Translations under genes and position numbers: made by a program
In this document: positions 6,700 to 15,787 of the stretch, in pieces
How positions within the stretch are numbered: the first letter of the stretch is position 1
Layout: the number at the start of each line of letters is the position of its first letter
Notes under the pieces: generated by a model
The model's database searches: none
Told to the model about the DNA's origin: nothing
Seen by the model: the letters and a program-made list of their open reading frames with translations, nothing else
From: Acidobacteriaceae bacterium
Lineage (GTDB): Bacteria > Acidobacteriota > Terriglobia > Terriglobales > Acidobacteriaceae
Direction of reading: 5' to 3'
Assembly (NCBI GenBank): GCA_003133425.1
Contig: PKXI01000334.1
Span: 13,903-33,666 of the forward strand
Length of the DNA: 19,764 nucleotides

Positions 6700-8412
6700 T
6701 CAGTCGATCCGTTCGTAGGGCAGGTAGACCGGCTCCCAGACATATTCGCGAAGCCTGTTCTTCAGCGTCTCCTCGCCTCCACCTTCGGCAACACCGTCGG
6801 CAATGGCTTGCAGTGCGACAGCTTCGCCCACCACCAGACCTACCTTGCGCGAGTCGGCTATCGGCGGCAGCAGCGCCGCGTCCTTGTCCGCGCGTGCAGG
6901 AGACAGAGAAGCGAGCGTTCTGGCCGCAGCCATGATCATGCCGTCGGTAACGCGCCGGGCCTTGGAGACGAGGATTCCGAGAGCGAGCCCTGGAAAGATA
7001 TATGAGTTGTTGATCTGCGCGATGCGAAGCATCTTGCCATTCACTTCGACCGGAGCAAACGGACTCCCGGTCCCAACCAGCGCGCGTCCTTCGGTCCAGC
7101 GCAGCAAGTCAGTGGGCGCAGCCTCGGATACCGATGTGGGATTCGACAGGGGAAAGATTACTGGCTTGTCAATGTGCCGGGCCATCTCGCGAACAATCTC
7201 TTCAGTAAACGCGCCAGCCTGCGCGGAGACGCCGGCCAACACGGTTACCTTGGCGTTACGCACCACATCGAGCAGGGAAATGGCGCCAGTGCCGGAGAGC
7301 TTCCATCCGGCAACGTCCTCGCGCTTGCGCACCAGCGGTTCCTGCCCCGGTCGAATCCCCTGGCAGCCCTCGACGAGCAGCCCATAACGATTGAAGGCAT
7401 AGATGCGCTTGCGCGCCTGCTCATCTGTCAGCCCTTCTTCCTTCATCGCGGTGATAAGAAGGTTCACAATGCCGATTCCCGCAGCGCCCGAGCCGAACAT
7501 GGCAATCGTCTGCTTGCTGAGCGGAACGCCTGTTGCGTGAACGGCAGCCAGGAGCGTGGCGGTGGTTACAGCCGCGGTTCCCTGGATGTCGTCGTTGAAG
7601 GTGCAGAGGCGGTCGCGATAGCGGGCCAGCAGCCGCGCCGCATTCACGCCGGCAAAGTCTTCCCATTGCAGCAGTATGTGGGGCCAGCGTTTTTCGACGG
7701 CCGACACAAATGCCTCCACAAAGTCGTCGTACTCCTGGCCGCGCACCCGCTTGTGCTTCCAGCCGATATAGATTGGATCATTGAGCAGAACTTCATTGTC
7801 AGTGCCCACATCAAGCAGGATAGGCAGGCAGTGTTCCGGTGGAATCCCGGCCAGTGCAGTGTAAAGCGCCATTTTGCCGATGGGAATTCCCAACCCGCCG
7901 GCTCCCTGGTCTCCCAATCCGAGAATGCGCTCTCCGTCGCTCACCACGATGCAGCGCACATTGTCATAGCGCGTGTTAGCGAGTATCTGCTCGATGCGAT
8001 TCTTGTTGGGATAGCTGAGGAACATCCCGCGCGGTTTGCGCCATATCTCGCTGAAACGCTGGCATCCTTCGCCTACCACCGGCGTATAGACAATAGGCAG
8101 CAACTCTTCAATATTGTGCGCAATGAAAGAGTAGAAAAGCGTCTCATTGTTATCCTGCAGATCGCGCATCAGGCGGTACTTGCTGAAGGCCGAGGTGCGA
8201 TTATCGAGTGAGAACTTGCGACGCTCCCGTTGATCTTCAAGGCTTCCGACATGAGGGGGCAGCAAGCCGTGCAACCCGAAAGCGTCGCGCTCTTCCTCAG
8301 TAAATGCAGTACCTTTGTTGAGCCGCGGATTTAGCAGCAGCTCGAACCCGGACAGACGGGTTCGAATCACGGTAGCCTTGCCATGGTGAGCCGGGGGAGT
8401 ATCTGTAGTCAA
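6700..8412 (-). CDS. maeA: NAD-type malic enzyme (malate dehydrogenase, oxaloacetate-decarboxylating)
   Basis: This 570-residue protein has the length and order of the large bacterial/eukaryotic-type malic enzymes, which convert malate to pyruvate and CO2 with reduction of NAD(P)+. The N-terminal domain has YTPVVGEGCQ with the conserved Tyr and GLGDQGAGGLGIPIGKMALY with the conserved Lys. The metal-binding region is visible as WEDFAG and FNDDIQGTAAV. The Rossmann motif is FGSGAAGIGI, and the C-terminal FPLSNPTSVSEA is typical. The start is a TTG preceded by AAGGAG at ideal spacing; no better ATG is nearby. The gene begins 12 bp after the beta-galactosidase stop, whose TAA overlaps this Shine-Dalgarno, so the two are probably co-transcribed and translationally coupled. 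NAD rather than NADP preference is inferred from similarity to E. coli MaeA. Confidence 0.95.
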   Translation of the reverse strand: MTTDTPPAHHGKATVIRTRLSGFELLLNPRLNKGTAFTEEERDAFGLHGLLPPHVGSLEDQRERRKFSLDNRTSAFSKYRLMRDLQDNNETLFYSFIAHNIEELLPIVYTPVVGEGCQRFSEIWRKPRGMFLSYPNKNRIEQILANTRYDNVRCIVVSDGERILGLGDQGAGGLGIPIGKMALYTALAGIPPEHCLPILLDVGTDNEVLLNDPIYIGWKHKRVRGQEYDDFVEAFVSAVEKRWPHILLQWEDFAGVNAARLLARYRDRLCTFNDDIQGTAAVTTATLLAAVHATGVPLSKQTIAMFGSGAAGIGIVNLLITAMKEEGLTDEQARKRIYAFNRYGLLVEGCQGIRPGQEPLVRKREDVAGWKLSGTGAISLLDVVRNAKVTVLAGVSAQAGAFTEEIVREMARHIDKPVIFPLSNPTSVSEAAPTDLLRWTEGRALVGTGSPFAPVEVNGKMLRIAQINNSYIFPGLALGILVSKARRVTDGMIMAAARTLASLSPARADKDAALLPPIADSRKVGLVVGEAVALQAIADGVAEGGGEETLKNRLREYVWEPVYLPYERID

Positions 8413-8424
8413 TCTATCTTCTCC

Positions 8425-10596
8425 TTAACGTTCCTCAATGATAGCTAAATCCCACGGCGCGAGTGTGAGGTCCGCGGTTTTCGCCACGGCCTTCCCATCC
8501 AGCAGATTTGTTCCCGCGCCGTAGGCATAGGTTGCCACTGCTTCAGAGCTCGAGTAGTTGAAGTAGTAGTGCAGCTTCTTGCCTAACCTGTTGACGCCGT
8601 GTTGCACATGAATTGCCGCCGGCAGTTTCTGGTCGGGTCCATCTAGCCCGAGCTTCTCCACCGCAGCCTTCAGCACCGCCGTTTGCAGCGCATCGGAGAG
8701 ATAGGTCCCCTCGTACAGCAGCGTACCCGTGCCGAACTCGTTCTCCGTAATCGCGGGCCATTTTCCAAAGAAAGGATGGTCGTAACTTGCAATAACTTTG
8801 GCGTGCTCAGGCATCAGAAACTCCGCCCAATAACGCACTTGGTTTTCTGCTCCCGCGTGAAATGGATCGCCCTTCAGCGCCAGCGGCTTTTCCAGATTTG
8901 AAAACTCCTGGTAGCTGAAGCCCGCAGCCTCGCGCAGTGGTCCCGGCGCCCGCACCCAGCGAACAGCCGAGTTTTCATTCGCAAATCCGCTCTTGAACGT
9001 CATCACCACATGCCCGCCCTTCTTCACGTAATCCGAAATTCTCTGGAGTAGTGCGTCGTCCGAAATGTAAAGTGCGGGAACCAACAGCAGCTTGTATGCG
9101 GAGAAATCCTGGGTCGACGGGAACACGAAGTCCGAACCAACGTTCAGATCATAGAGCGATTTGTGCAACTGCTTCACCAGCGTGTCGTAGCCTGCTGTCG
9201 CCTGCCCGGGTGCCCAAGGGGCCGATGCGTTCGAAGTGAACGGCATGGAGCCGATGGCGTTGGCAGAATCGCGGCTCCACAAAATCGCTACCTGGTTGTG
9301 AATCTGCAACCCCACAAGGTGCGGCCCGATCTTTTCCAACTCATGCGCCGTACGGGCGACTTCCGCGTAGGCGCGATTCGGTTCGAGATCATGGGAAAGG
9401 ACGCCCTTCCAATACGTCTCCTGGTTGGCCGCGATCGATGCCCAATGCCAGTACTCCACCATGTTGGCGCCGTTGGAGAGATGCGTATACACGTCCTCGC
9501 GCATCTGTCCGTCGTAGGGTGGAAACTGGAATGCCGAACTCCAACCCGTGGTCTGCGCATTGGTTTCGGTAATGAGGAAATTTCCGTGCTTGATTGAACG
9601 CGTGAAATCTCCCTGAAGGGATTGGACTGAGCCATCGTAGTGATCCTGTGTCCCGTGGTAGATGTTGTCGGCTGGAATGTCTAAGAAAGAGGCTATCGCC
9701 TCCTCGTTGACGTCGTGGCGCATCATGCTGCCGTAGTCGGTGGTCACAAACTGGCTCGGCCCGGCACACTCGCGAACCAGCGTCGCCTGCCAGCGCAGAA
9801 AATCCGTAACGCGCATCTGGCTCCAGCGTGTCCACTCCAACTTGTAGCCCGTGCTCTGCGCACGATCGGGGATGGGCAGATCTTCCCAGGTGTGCAGATT
9901 CTCGCCCCAGTAGTTCATGAACCAGGCATTGCTAAGAGCCTCGGGGGTGACGAATTTCTTTTCAAGATAATGCTGAAACCCGATGAAGACATCCGTGTTT
10001 GCGGCGTTGTAACTCGAAGTCTCGTTGTCGAGCTGCCAACCGATCACGGTCGGGTTGTCCTTGTAGTGCGCCACGATGTGCCGGATGAGCCGCTCGGCAT
10101 AAAAACGATAGGCGGGCGAATCGGTGTCCATGTTCTGTCGAGGCCCGTAGGAGTTCTCGCGCCCGTCCGCGTATCGCGCCAGCATTTCAGGATGCTGGCG
10201 TGCCATCCATGCGGGAATCGAATACGTCGGCGTACCCAGGATCACCTTGATGCCGGCCTTGCCCATCGCGTCGACGACCCGGTCCATCCATGCGTATTCG
10301 AATTGGCCGTCCTGGGGTTCCCACAGGCTCCAGGTAGATTCGCCCATGCGCACAACATTCAGGCCCGCGGACTTCATCAGGGCCACATCTTTGTCCAGGC
10401 GGGCAACCTGGTCTCCGGGCATGTACTCGTTGTAGTAGGCTGCGCCGTACAGCACGGTAGGAAAATTCAGGTCGGGCGAGGTGCGCCCACTCTGGCCGGC
10501 TTGCTGTGCGCTCACCGCGCCGACGGCAAGCAGTGTTGCCACCATTGTTAATCCAAAAAGGCGTCTGCCAAGAAGGCGTCTGCATGATAGCCGCAT
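8425..10596 (-). CDS. Secreted GH42 family beta-galactosidase
   Basis: The protein has 723 residues. The ATG at 10596 was chosen because AAGAGGA precedes it at good spacing and a clean signal peptide follows (MRLSCRRLLGRRLFGLTMVA...AVSAQQ); a start six codons upstream is less likely. The TIM barrel begins at YGAAYYNEYMPGDQVARLDKDV and carries GWQLDNETSS with the predicted acid/base Glu192 and LITETNAQTTGW with the predicted nucleophile Glu344, the GH42 arrangement. The middle region (YKLLLVPALYISDDALLQRISDYVKKGGHVVMTF) fits the flavodoxin-like trimerisation domain of this family, followed by a small C-terminal beta domain ending in LAPWDLAIIEE. It would release galactose from oligosaccharides outside the cytoplasm. 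It is coupled to the downstream malic enzyme gene and lies 61 bp after the metallophosphoesterase stop. Confidence 0.93.
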   Translation of the reverse strand: MRLSCRRLLGRRLFGLTMVATLLAVGAVSAQQAGQSGRTSPDLNFPTVLYGAAYYNEYMPGDQVARLDKDVALMKSAGLNVVRMGESTWSLWEPQDGQFEYAWMDRVVDAMGKAGIKVILGTPTYSIPAWMARQHPEMLARYADGRENSYGPRQNMDTDSPAYRFYAERLIRHIVAHYKDNPTVIGWQLDNETSSYNAANTDVFIGFQHYLEKKFVTPEALSNAWFMNYWGENLHTWEDLPIPDRAQSTGYKLEWTRWSQMRVTDFLRWQATLVRECAGPSQFVTTDYGSMMRHDVNEEAIASFLDIPADNIYHGTQDHYDGSVQSLQGDFTRSIKHGNFLITETNAQTTGWSSAFQFPPYDGQMREDVYTHLSNGANMVEYWHWASIAANQETYWKGVLSHDLEPNRAYAEVARTAHELEKIGPHLVGLQIHNQVAILWSRDSANAIGSMPFTSNASAPWAPGQATAGYDTLVKQLHKSLYDLNVGSDFVFPSTQDFSAYKLLLVPALYISDDALLQRISDYVKKGGHVVMTFKSGFANENSAVRWVRAPGPLREAAGFSYQEFSNLEKPLALKGDPFHAGAENQVRYWAEFLMPEHAKVIASYDHPFFGKWPAITENEFGTGTLLYEGTYLSDALQTAVLKAAVEKLGLDGPDQKLPAAIHVQHGVNRLGKKLHYYFNYSSSEAVATYAYGAGTNLLDGKAVAKTADLTLAPWDLAIIEER

Positions 10597-10657
10597 GGTT
10601 CGTCCTCTTTCCAAATCAATGAAATCAATTCAGAAGTGAAGAACCATGAGAACACTT

Positions 10658-11779
10658 CTACGCGAATTCGAGCAACACTATCTCCGGATGAGTCCCTACC
10701 CGCATCGGTGGACCCCACGTTCCGGCCCCGCTCGATGTGTATACGTGCAGCGAGCCGAACCGCTGCAGTCCATAGGTAAACCTGCCGAAGACGCGGCGCG
10801 TGGGCAAAGTGAAGGGAAAGATTTGTCCGCCATGAGTGTGCCCGGAGACTTGCAGGCTCACGCCCGCCCGCTCCACAATGGGCAGCCGGCTGGGCATATG
10901 GTTCAAAAGAATGTTGGCTTCATCCCGGCTGAGACCCATCCCCTCCAGGGCCGCGTGGAGGCGAATCGGGCTGGTCGAGTCGCCAAAGGGGACTCCGGCA
11001 ATGTGCAGGCCATCCACGGTGACTTTTTCGTTTTGCAGGACCCGGATGCCGGCACGAGTGACCGCCGCAAGGTAGCGCTCCGTGCCGCCAAACTCCTCGT
11101 GGTTGCCGGTCGAAAAGTAGACTCCGAATGGCGCGGCAAGCTCCTTGAAGGGAGCAGCCAGCTTATCGAGATCGGCCTTTGACCCGTCAAACAGATCGCC
11201 GGGGATGAACACAATGTCCGGCCGCAGCCCGGCCGCCAGCGCCACCAAGCGCCGGCTGAACGCCACTCCATTAATGTTGCCCAGATGCAGGTCGCTCAAC
11301 AGCACCGCCCTGCGCCCACGCCAGCTCTCCGGCAGGCCCGGCAGCGTCACCGGGATCCGCCGCACCCGGATCCAGCGCGCATTCAGCAGTCCATAAATTC
11401 CCGCTGCCAAAGCAATGACGGAAAGAGTGCCGGCGATGACAGGCCGCGCCGAAGCCGGATTCGGGCTCAACCCCGAAGCCAGCCACGCGTACCACGCCAG
11501 CCAGCTGAGGCAGGCAGACAGAAACAAATAGTTAAGAAATCCCAGCCAGACTGCGGCAATTTTGTAAATAAAGACAATAAATGGGTTTGCAAACCTGAAA
11601 CCGAGCAGTGCCGCAACAATGAAGCTGAACGCCAGCACTAACAGCACAACCCGCAGCGCAAGAATCGTGGCTGGACTGGGGCTATTCCAGAACTCGATCC
11701 ATGTGTGAAACAGAAACCAATGAGCGAGGAGCAAGATGATTTCGATAAGGGAAATACCCAAAACCGGCCAAGCCTTCAA
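10658..11779 (-). CDS. Membrane-anchored calcineurin-like metallophosphoesterase (YkuE/YaeI type)
   Basis: The protein has 373 residues from the chosen TTG. This TTG follows GGAAGGAG by 7 nt; an in-frame ATG 12 codons upstream (11815) lacks a clear ribosome site but cannot be excluded. About four or five hydrophobic segments fill residues 4-134. The remainder is a metallophosphoesterase domain with all metal-binding motifs: SDLHLG (Asp163), GDLFDG, GNHEE, LLNHMP and SGHTHGGQ. Family members such as YkuE and YaeI/LpxG-like enzymes act on phosphoesters or pyrophosphates at the membrane, for example of lipids. The exact substrate here is unknown. The active site would lie on one face of the inner membrane. 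It is the first gene of a minus-strand run with the galactosidase and malic enzyme, and diverges from hemW. Confidence 0.9.
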   Translation of the reverse strand: MKAWPVLGISLIEIILLLAHWFLFHTWIEFWNSPSPATILALRVVLLVLAFSFIVAALLGFRFANPFIVFIYKIAAVWLGFLNYLFLSACLSWLAWYAWLASGLSPNPASARPVIAGTLSVIALAAGIYGLLNARWIRVRRIPVTLPGLPESWRGRRAVLLSDLHLGNINGVAFSRRLVALAAGLRPDIVFIPGDLFDGSKADLDKLAAPFKELAAPFGVYFSTGNHEEFGGTERYLAAVTRAGIRVLQNEKVTVDGLHIAGVPFGDSTSPIRLHAALEGMGLSRDEANILLNHMPSRLPIVERAGVSLQVSGHTHGGQIFPFTLPTRRVFGRFTYGLQRFGSLHVYTSSGAGTWGPPMRVGTHPEIVLLEFA

Positions 11780-11868
11780 ACAGTTTCTCCTTCCTTCAAA
11801 TGATTGGATAAACATTAGTGAAGCGTTGGGGGCAAGGACGCCGCCCGCGCCCGTGAAACAATCTACTT

Positions 11869-13119
11869 ATGACGGCCGACCGGAACAACGCACTTGGCAT
11901 TTACATCTCCATCCCCTTTTGCCGGTCGAAGTGCACCTACTGCAACTTTGCCTCGGGAGTTTATCCAGCCAGCGATCATGCCCGCTATGTCGATCGCCTG
12001 ATTCAGGATCTGGCGGCGACAAAACTATGGGCCTTCGAAGTTGGCGTCGAACTGCCGCGCCTTGTGGACACCGTTTATCTGGGCGGCGGAACTCCCAGCC
12101 TGTTGGCCCCGGAACTGCTGGCTCGTATGTTTGATGCGATGCGGTCGGCGTTCGATTTCGATTCCGGCGCCGAAATCACCGTCGAGTGCGCGCCGGGGCT
12201 GCTTGCCGACGACAGTCTTGCCGCCCTGGTTGATGCGGGCGTAAACCGCGTCAGCCTTGGTGTCCAGTCCTTCATTGACGGCGAGGCACGCTCGAGCGGG
12301 CGTCTGCACGACCGGGCGACGGTCGCGGACGACCTTCGCCGCCTGCGCGCCGCTGGAATTGCCAACCTCAACGTGGACCTGATCGCCGGCCTCGCAGGCC
12401 AGACTCTCGCCTCCTGGCAGGAATCGCTCGATGTGCTCATCGACTCCGGCGTTCCCCACTCCAGCGTCTACATGCTTGAGGTGGACGAGGACTCCCGCCT
12501 CGGCCGCGAAATGCTCGCAGGCGGCGCCCGTTACCACGCCGACCTGGTCCCCTCCGACGACACCATTGCCCGGATGTACACACTGGCAATCGAGCGACTC
12601 TCCAGCGCGGGCCTCGTCCAATATGAGATCTCGAATTTCTGTCGCCCCGGTTTCGCCTCGCGGCACAATCTGCGCTACTGGCAACGGCGCCCCTATCTTG
12701 GCCTCGGTCTCGACGCCTCTTCCATGTTGCGTGCGGTCCCGAACGAAATGAATCATGAGGAGCCCGGTTACGTGCTTCGTTCCACAACCACAGACAACCT
12801 CGCACCTTTTCTTGAAGGCCCTCAGCCGGTCGAAACCGCGTGGCTCTCGCCGGCGAGCCAGCAGGAGGAAGCCTGGTTCCTCGGCCTGCGCCTCAATGCC
12901 GGGGTCGAAGTGGTCTCACTTGAGCGAGAGTTTGGCCGTTCAGCGGTCGCGCCGGCACTCGAATCCGTGCACCGCCTGGCCGAGACCGGCCTGCTGACCT
13001 TCGACGGCAATACCGTTCGCCTAACGCCCCAGGGCCAGCTCCTTTCCAACGACGTCTTTCAGGAGTTTTTGGGCCTGGCGCCGGTAGCTGAACTCGTTCG
13101 GCCAGGAAGAGACGGCTGA
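11869..13119 (+). CDS. hemW: HemW-like radical SAM protein (coproporphyrinogen III oxidase-like)
   Basis: The protein has 416 residues. The radical SAM cluster motif is intact near the start (IPFCRSKCTYCNF, Cys18, Cys22, Cys25), followed by the SAM-binding GGGTPSLL. The residue after the last Cys pair (CNF rather than CGC) and the later HNLRYW motif point to HemW rather than true HemN. HemW-type proteins are now regarded mainly as heme chaperones that bind and deliver heme, although many are annotated as oxygen-independent coproporphyrinogen oxidases. The C-terminal half contains the HemN-C-like winged helix (AWFLGLRLNAGVEV...GLLTFDGNTVRLTPQGQLLSNDVFQEFL). The protein is cytoplasmic with no signal peptide. 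The ATG has only a weak ribosome site. It is divergent from the metallophosphoesterase gene, with about 90 bp between. Confidence 0.93.
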   Translation: MTADRNNALGIYISIPFCRSKCTYCNFASGVYPASDHARYVDRLIQDLAATKLWAFEVGVELPRLVDTVYLGGGTPSLLAPELLARMFDAMRSAFDFDSGAEITVECAPGLLADDSLAALVDAGVNRVSLGVQSFIDGEARSSGRLHDRATVADDLRRLRAAGIANLNVDLIAGLAGQTLASWQESLDVLIDSGVPHSSVYMLEVDEDSRLGREMLAGGARYHADLVPSDDTIARMYTLAIERLSSAGLVQYEISNFCRPGFASRHNLRYWQRRPYLGLGLDASSMLRAVPNEMNHEEPGYVLRSTTTDNLAPFLEGPQPVETAWLSPASQQEEAWFLGLRLNAGVEVVSLEREFGRSAVAPALESVHRLAETGLLTFDGNTVRLTPQGQLLSNDVFQEFLGLAPVAELVRPGRDG

Positions 13120-13196
13120 CCCGCCGCCCAAAAGCCTGCGCAAATAAATGCGGCACGCCAATTTCCTGCTCTTCCGTTTGATAAAACAAATTTCTT

Positions 13197-13215
13197 TTCC
13201 AATGTCAGATTGGAA
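13197..13215. promoter_or_regulatory. Perfect 19-bp inverted repeat just upstream of a -10 box, candidate operator
   Basis: TTCCAAT (13197-13203) and ATTGGAA (13209-13215) are perfect inverted repeats around a 5-bp spacer, with partial symmetry extending outward. The site ends 5 bp before a TACAAT box, so a bound dimer would sit on the -35/spacer region of the promoter of the caspase gene cluster. Confidence 0.5.
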
Positions 13216-13220
13216 GAAGA

Positions 13221-13226
13221 TACAAT
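13221..13226 (+). promoter_or_regulatory. Candidate -10 box of the caspase gene cluster
   Basis: TACAAT matches the -10 consensus at five of six positions and lies about 65 bp before the first cluster gene. The -35 position holds only a poor match (about TTCCAA), which would fit an activator-dependent or otherwise regulated promoter. Confidence 0.4.
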
Positions 13227-13291
13227 GATCCAATTCTCCCCTCGGAGAGCAACTTTCCGACATTTTCCGTTTCTTTTAAGTTGGAACCGTC

Positions 13292-15715
13292 ATGAAAATG
13301 CACGTTGCTTCTCTCTTTTCCCTATTCTGCGTGCTGTCCGGGACCTTGGCGGTCTCGCAGACTCAACGTGCCTTGCTCATCGGTATCAATACCTACCAGC
13401 CCGCGGGAACTACTGCACAACATCCAGCCGGTTGCATCTATGGCCGCTGCGAACTGGGGAGCTTCGAGAATCTGGACGGCTCGGTCAATGATGCGCAGGC
13501 CATGGCCGACCTGCTCACCAGTCCCAAGTTTGGATTTCCAGCCAACCAGGTAGTTCTGCTCACCAATCCTGCGCCGCCCAAGCCTCGCTCGGGAGTGGTA
13601 GTTCTACCGGCCGCGCAAACGGATCATGACGGCATTCTTGCCGCCATGCAGAAATATCTTGTTGACTTGCCGCAACGTGGCGACACGGTGGTTTTTTACA
13701 ATGCCAGCCACGGCTCGCTGCGCGTCAACAGCAAGGGAACAAAGCTGACCATTCTGACGGGCGGCAAGTATGTCCATGCAGACAGCACGCTGGTTCCCTC
13801 CGATGCCTACAAGGGCGGCTTCGACGTGCGCGACCGAGAGATGACCCGTATCTTCAATGCGGCCCTCGACAAGGGAATTCACGTGACCGCAATCTTCGAC
13901 AGTTGCCATAGCGGCGGCATCAGCCGCGGTATTGGCCCCCGGTATCGAGAACGGACACTTGCCTTTGACCCGCGCGACATTGCCGAGACGCCTGAAGCGC
14001 TTCCCAACGGCGAGCCGCGGCCTGCGCCTACCGAGCGCACAGACAATCCGGCGCTGGTGTTCTCTGCCGCGCAACAGGATCAGACGGCCAAGGAGGTGCC
14101 TCCGTCGGAAAAGACGGCCGAGCCGCACGGGGCCTTCACTGCTGCGCTTATCGAGGCTCTGCAAGCGCTGCCTGCGGGGACGCCAGCCTCGCTCGTTTAT
14201 CAGCGCGTAAAGGCCGTCCTCGAAGGTGGCAGTGTGCCCGACCAGGAACCCGATTTGGACGCTACCGCCGCGCGCCGCCAGCAACCGCTCTTTTGCGGAA
14301 CGGCGGCGGACTCAGGCAAGATTCGCACCGCCGCCCTGCAAACCGACGACAGTGGCGGCGTCTGGCTGGACATCGGGCGCGTCTCCGGAGTTGGCGTGGG
14401 CAGCGAATTTATAGCAACGAGCCCGAACAGCAAGGGGCAGACCGTTACGCTTCGGGTTGCAGAACTCGAGGGCATGGCGCGCTCGTCGGCGACCGTCATC
14501 AGTCCCCCCGGCGCCAAGGTAGCTCCCGGCGATGTCTTCGAGCTCACGAAATGGATTCCGGCGGAGCAGGCGCCGTTGCACATCTGGCTCTGGCCTTCCA
14601 ATCTTTCCATACAGGACGTTGTGAACGCGGCAGACACGATTTCTTCTTCAGGGGTCGCTCTCGTTTCCGATCCGGCGGAGGAGGTTTGGACGCACGTTCT
14701 CTGCTGGGATGGCAAGAATTGGACACTGCAACAAGCGGGCGCGGCTGCACCGACCGTTCTCGGCGCGCAACTGACGGCGGATGCCTTGAAGCAGCATCTT
14801 CCCGCCGGCGCCAAACTCTGGGCCAACCTTCCGCCTCCGAAACAGCTTGCATCGCGGCTGGTGCCGACAGACCCGGCCAGCGCGGTCAAGATCGCGGCCG
14901 ATATGGCGGGCGCCGAATACGCCCTCACCGGCACAGCCACAGCGGATGGTCCCGCCTACGCCTGGTTCCACAAGAAGGAATTGTCTGCCGGACCGCCGGC
15001 ATCGGTAGCCCACGACCACAGCCCCGGATGTTCGACTACTTCGCAGTATCCGGTGCGCAGCGACTGGGTTGATATGACCGGTTTGGCCGATCTGGACGAG
15101 GGCGTGACTTCGCTGAGCAAGTACGCATCGCTGCTGGCCAAGATTCACGGCTGGCTCGATCTTGCGAGTAGCCCCGCCGATGCATCCACGGGCAATTACT
15201 ACACGCTGACCATGGTTCCAGCGACAGGCGCGGCGCCGGCTGCAGCCGGGCAACCCGGGCAGCCCGACTCTCCTGTACACCAGGGCGATCAGTTGAAGAT
15301 GGCCCTCAAGTCAACCGATCGAGTGATCGAAAGACGCTGGATCTACGTGCTCGACATCGATTGCCACGGAAAAGGCTCGCTGGTCTATCCGCTCGATTAC
15401 GCTGAGAACCAGTTTCCGAATGATGCGGACAATGGCCGCCAGTTTGTGCTTCCCGGCGCGCGCACCTTGCGTGTTGGTCCACCTTACGGGGTGGACACAC
15501 TCATTCTGCTTAGTACCGCGCAGCCGCTCCCAGATCCCTACGTCCTTAATTTTGAGGGCGTTGCCACGCGCGGAACCCGTGGCGTGGAATCGCCCCTTGA
15601 AAAGCTGCTGGCTAACACCAGCAGCGGAACCCGCGGCTTCTCCGGCGAGGTGCCCACCAACTGGGGTATCGCGCTCACCACAATGCGCAGCGTTCCAAAG
15701 GAGGCTGCGCAATGA
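13292..15715 (+). CDS. Exported caspase-fold protease (peptidase C14) with DUF4384-like C-terminal region
   Basis: The protein has 807 residues. It begins with a signal peptide (MKMHVASLFSLFCVLSGTLAVSQ), so it acts outside the cytoplasm. Residues about 25-330 form a caspase/metacaspase-like domain: the first strand RALLIGINTYQ, NLDGSVNDAQAMADLL, catalytic His140 in VVFYNASHGS and catalytic Cys205 in AIFDSCHSGG, then a late GAFTAALIEAL helix. Related bacterial orthocaspases generally cleave after Arg or Lys. Residues about 350-425 look like a beta domain (WLDIGRVSGVGVGSEF...). Near the C-terminus IYVLDIDCHGKGSLVYPLDYAENQFP resembles DUF4384, which is frequently fused to bacterial caspases. The part between is unrecognised. 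It is the first gene of a four-gene plus-strand run; the next begins 72 bp later. The activity is inferred from the intact His/Cys dyad. Confidence 0.88.
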   Translation: MKMHVASLFSLFCVLSGTLAVSQTQRALLIGINTYQPAGTTAQHPAGCIYGRCELGSFENLDGSVNDAQAMADLLTSPKFGFPANQVVLLTNPAPPKPRSGVVVLPAAQTDHDGILAAMQKYLVDLPQRGDTVVFYNASHGSLRVNSKGTKLTILTGGKYVHADSTLVPSDAYKGGFDVRDREMTRIFNAALDKGIHVTAIFDSCHSGGISRGIGPRYRERTLAFDPRDIAETPEALPNGEPRPAPTERTDNPALVFSAAQQDQTAKEVPPSEKTAEPHGAFTAALIEALQALPAGTPASLVYQRVKAVLEGGSVPDQEPDLDATAARRQQPLFCGTAADSGKIRTAALQTDDSGGVWLDIGRVSGVGVGSEFIATSPNSKGQTVTLRVAELEGMARSSATVISPPGAKVAPGDVFELTKWIPAEQAPLHIWLWPSNLSIQDVVNAADTISSSGVALVSDPAEEVWTHVLCWDGKNWTLQQAGAAAPTVLGAQLTADALKQHLPAGAKLWANLPPPKQLASRLVPTDPASAVKIAADMAGAEYALTGTATADGPAYAWFHKKELSAGPPASVAHDHSPGCSTTSQYPVRSDWVDMTGLADLDEGVTSLSKYASLLAKIHGWLDLASSPADASTGNYYTLTMVPATGAAPAAAGQPGQPDSPVHQGDQLKMALKSTDRVIERRWIYVLDIDCHGKGSLVYPLDYAENQFPNDADNGRQFVLPGARTLRVGPPYGVDTLILLSTAQPLPDPYVLNFEGVATRGTRGVESPLEKLLANTSSGTRGFSGEVPTNWGIALTTMRSVPKEAAQ

Positions 15716-15787
15716 ATTCAACCTAACTGTCGCCACGGTCAACCGACTGGATCGACATTCCCTGCGATCTCTTGAAGGAGAACGACC

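Noticed and set aside
7174..8211. A 345-codon open frame on the plus strand opposite the malic enzyme
   Set aside because: The malic enzyme motifs are complete on the other strand; this frame is a compositional shadow.
9715..10551. A 278-codon open frame on the plus strand opposite the beta-galactosidase
   Set aside because: GH42 catalytic motifs lie on the minus strand; no support for the plus-strand frame.
13210..13491. A 93-codon open frame overlapping the start of the first caspase gene
   Set aside because: It has no ribosome site, starts within the presumed promoter and is out of frame with a well-supported signal peptide and caspase domain.
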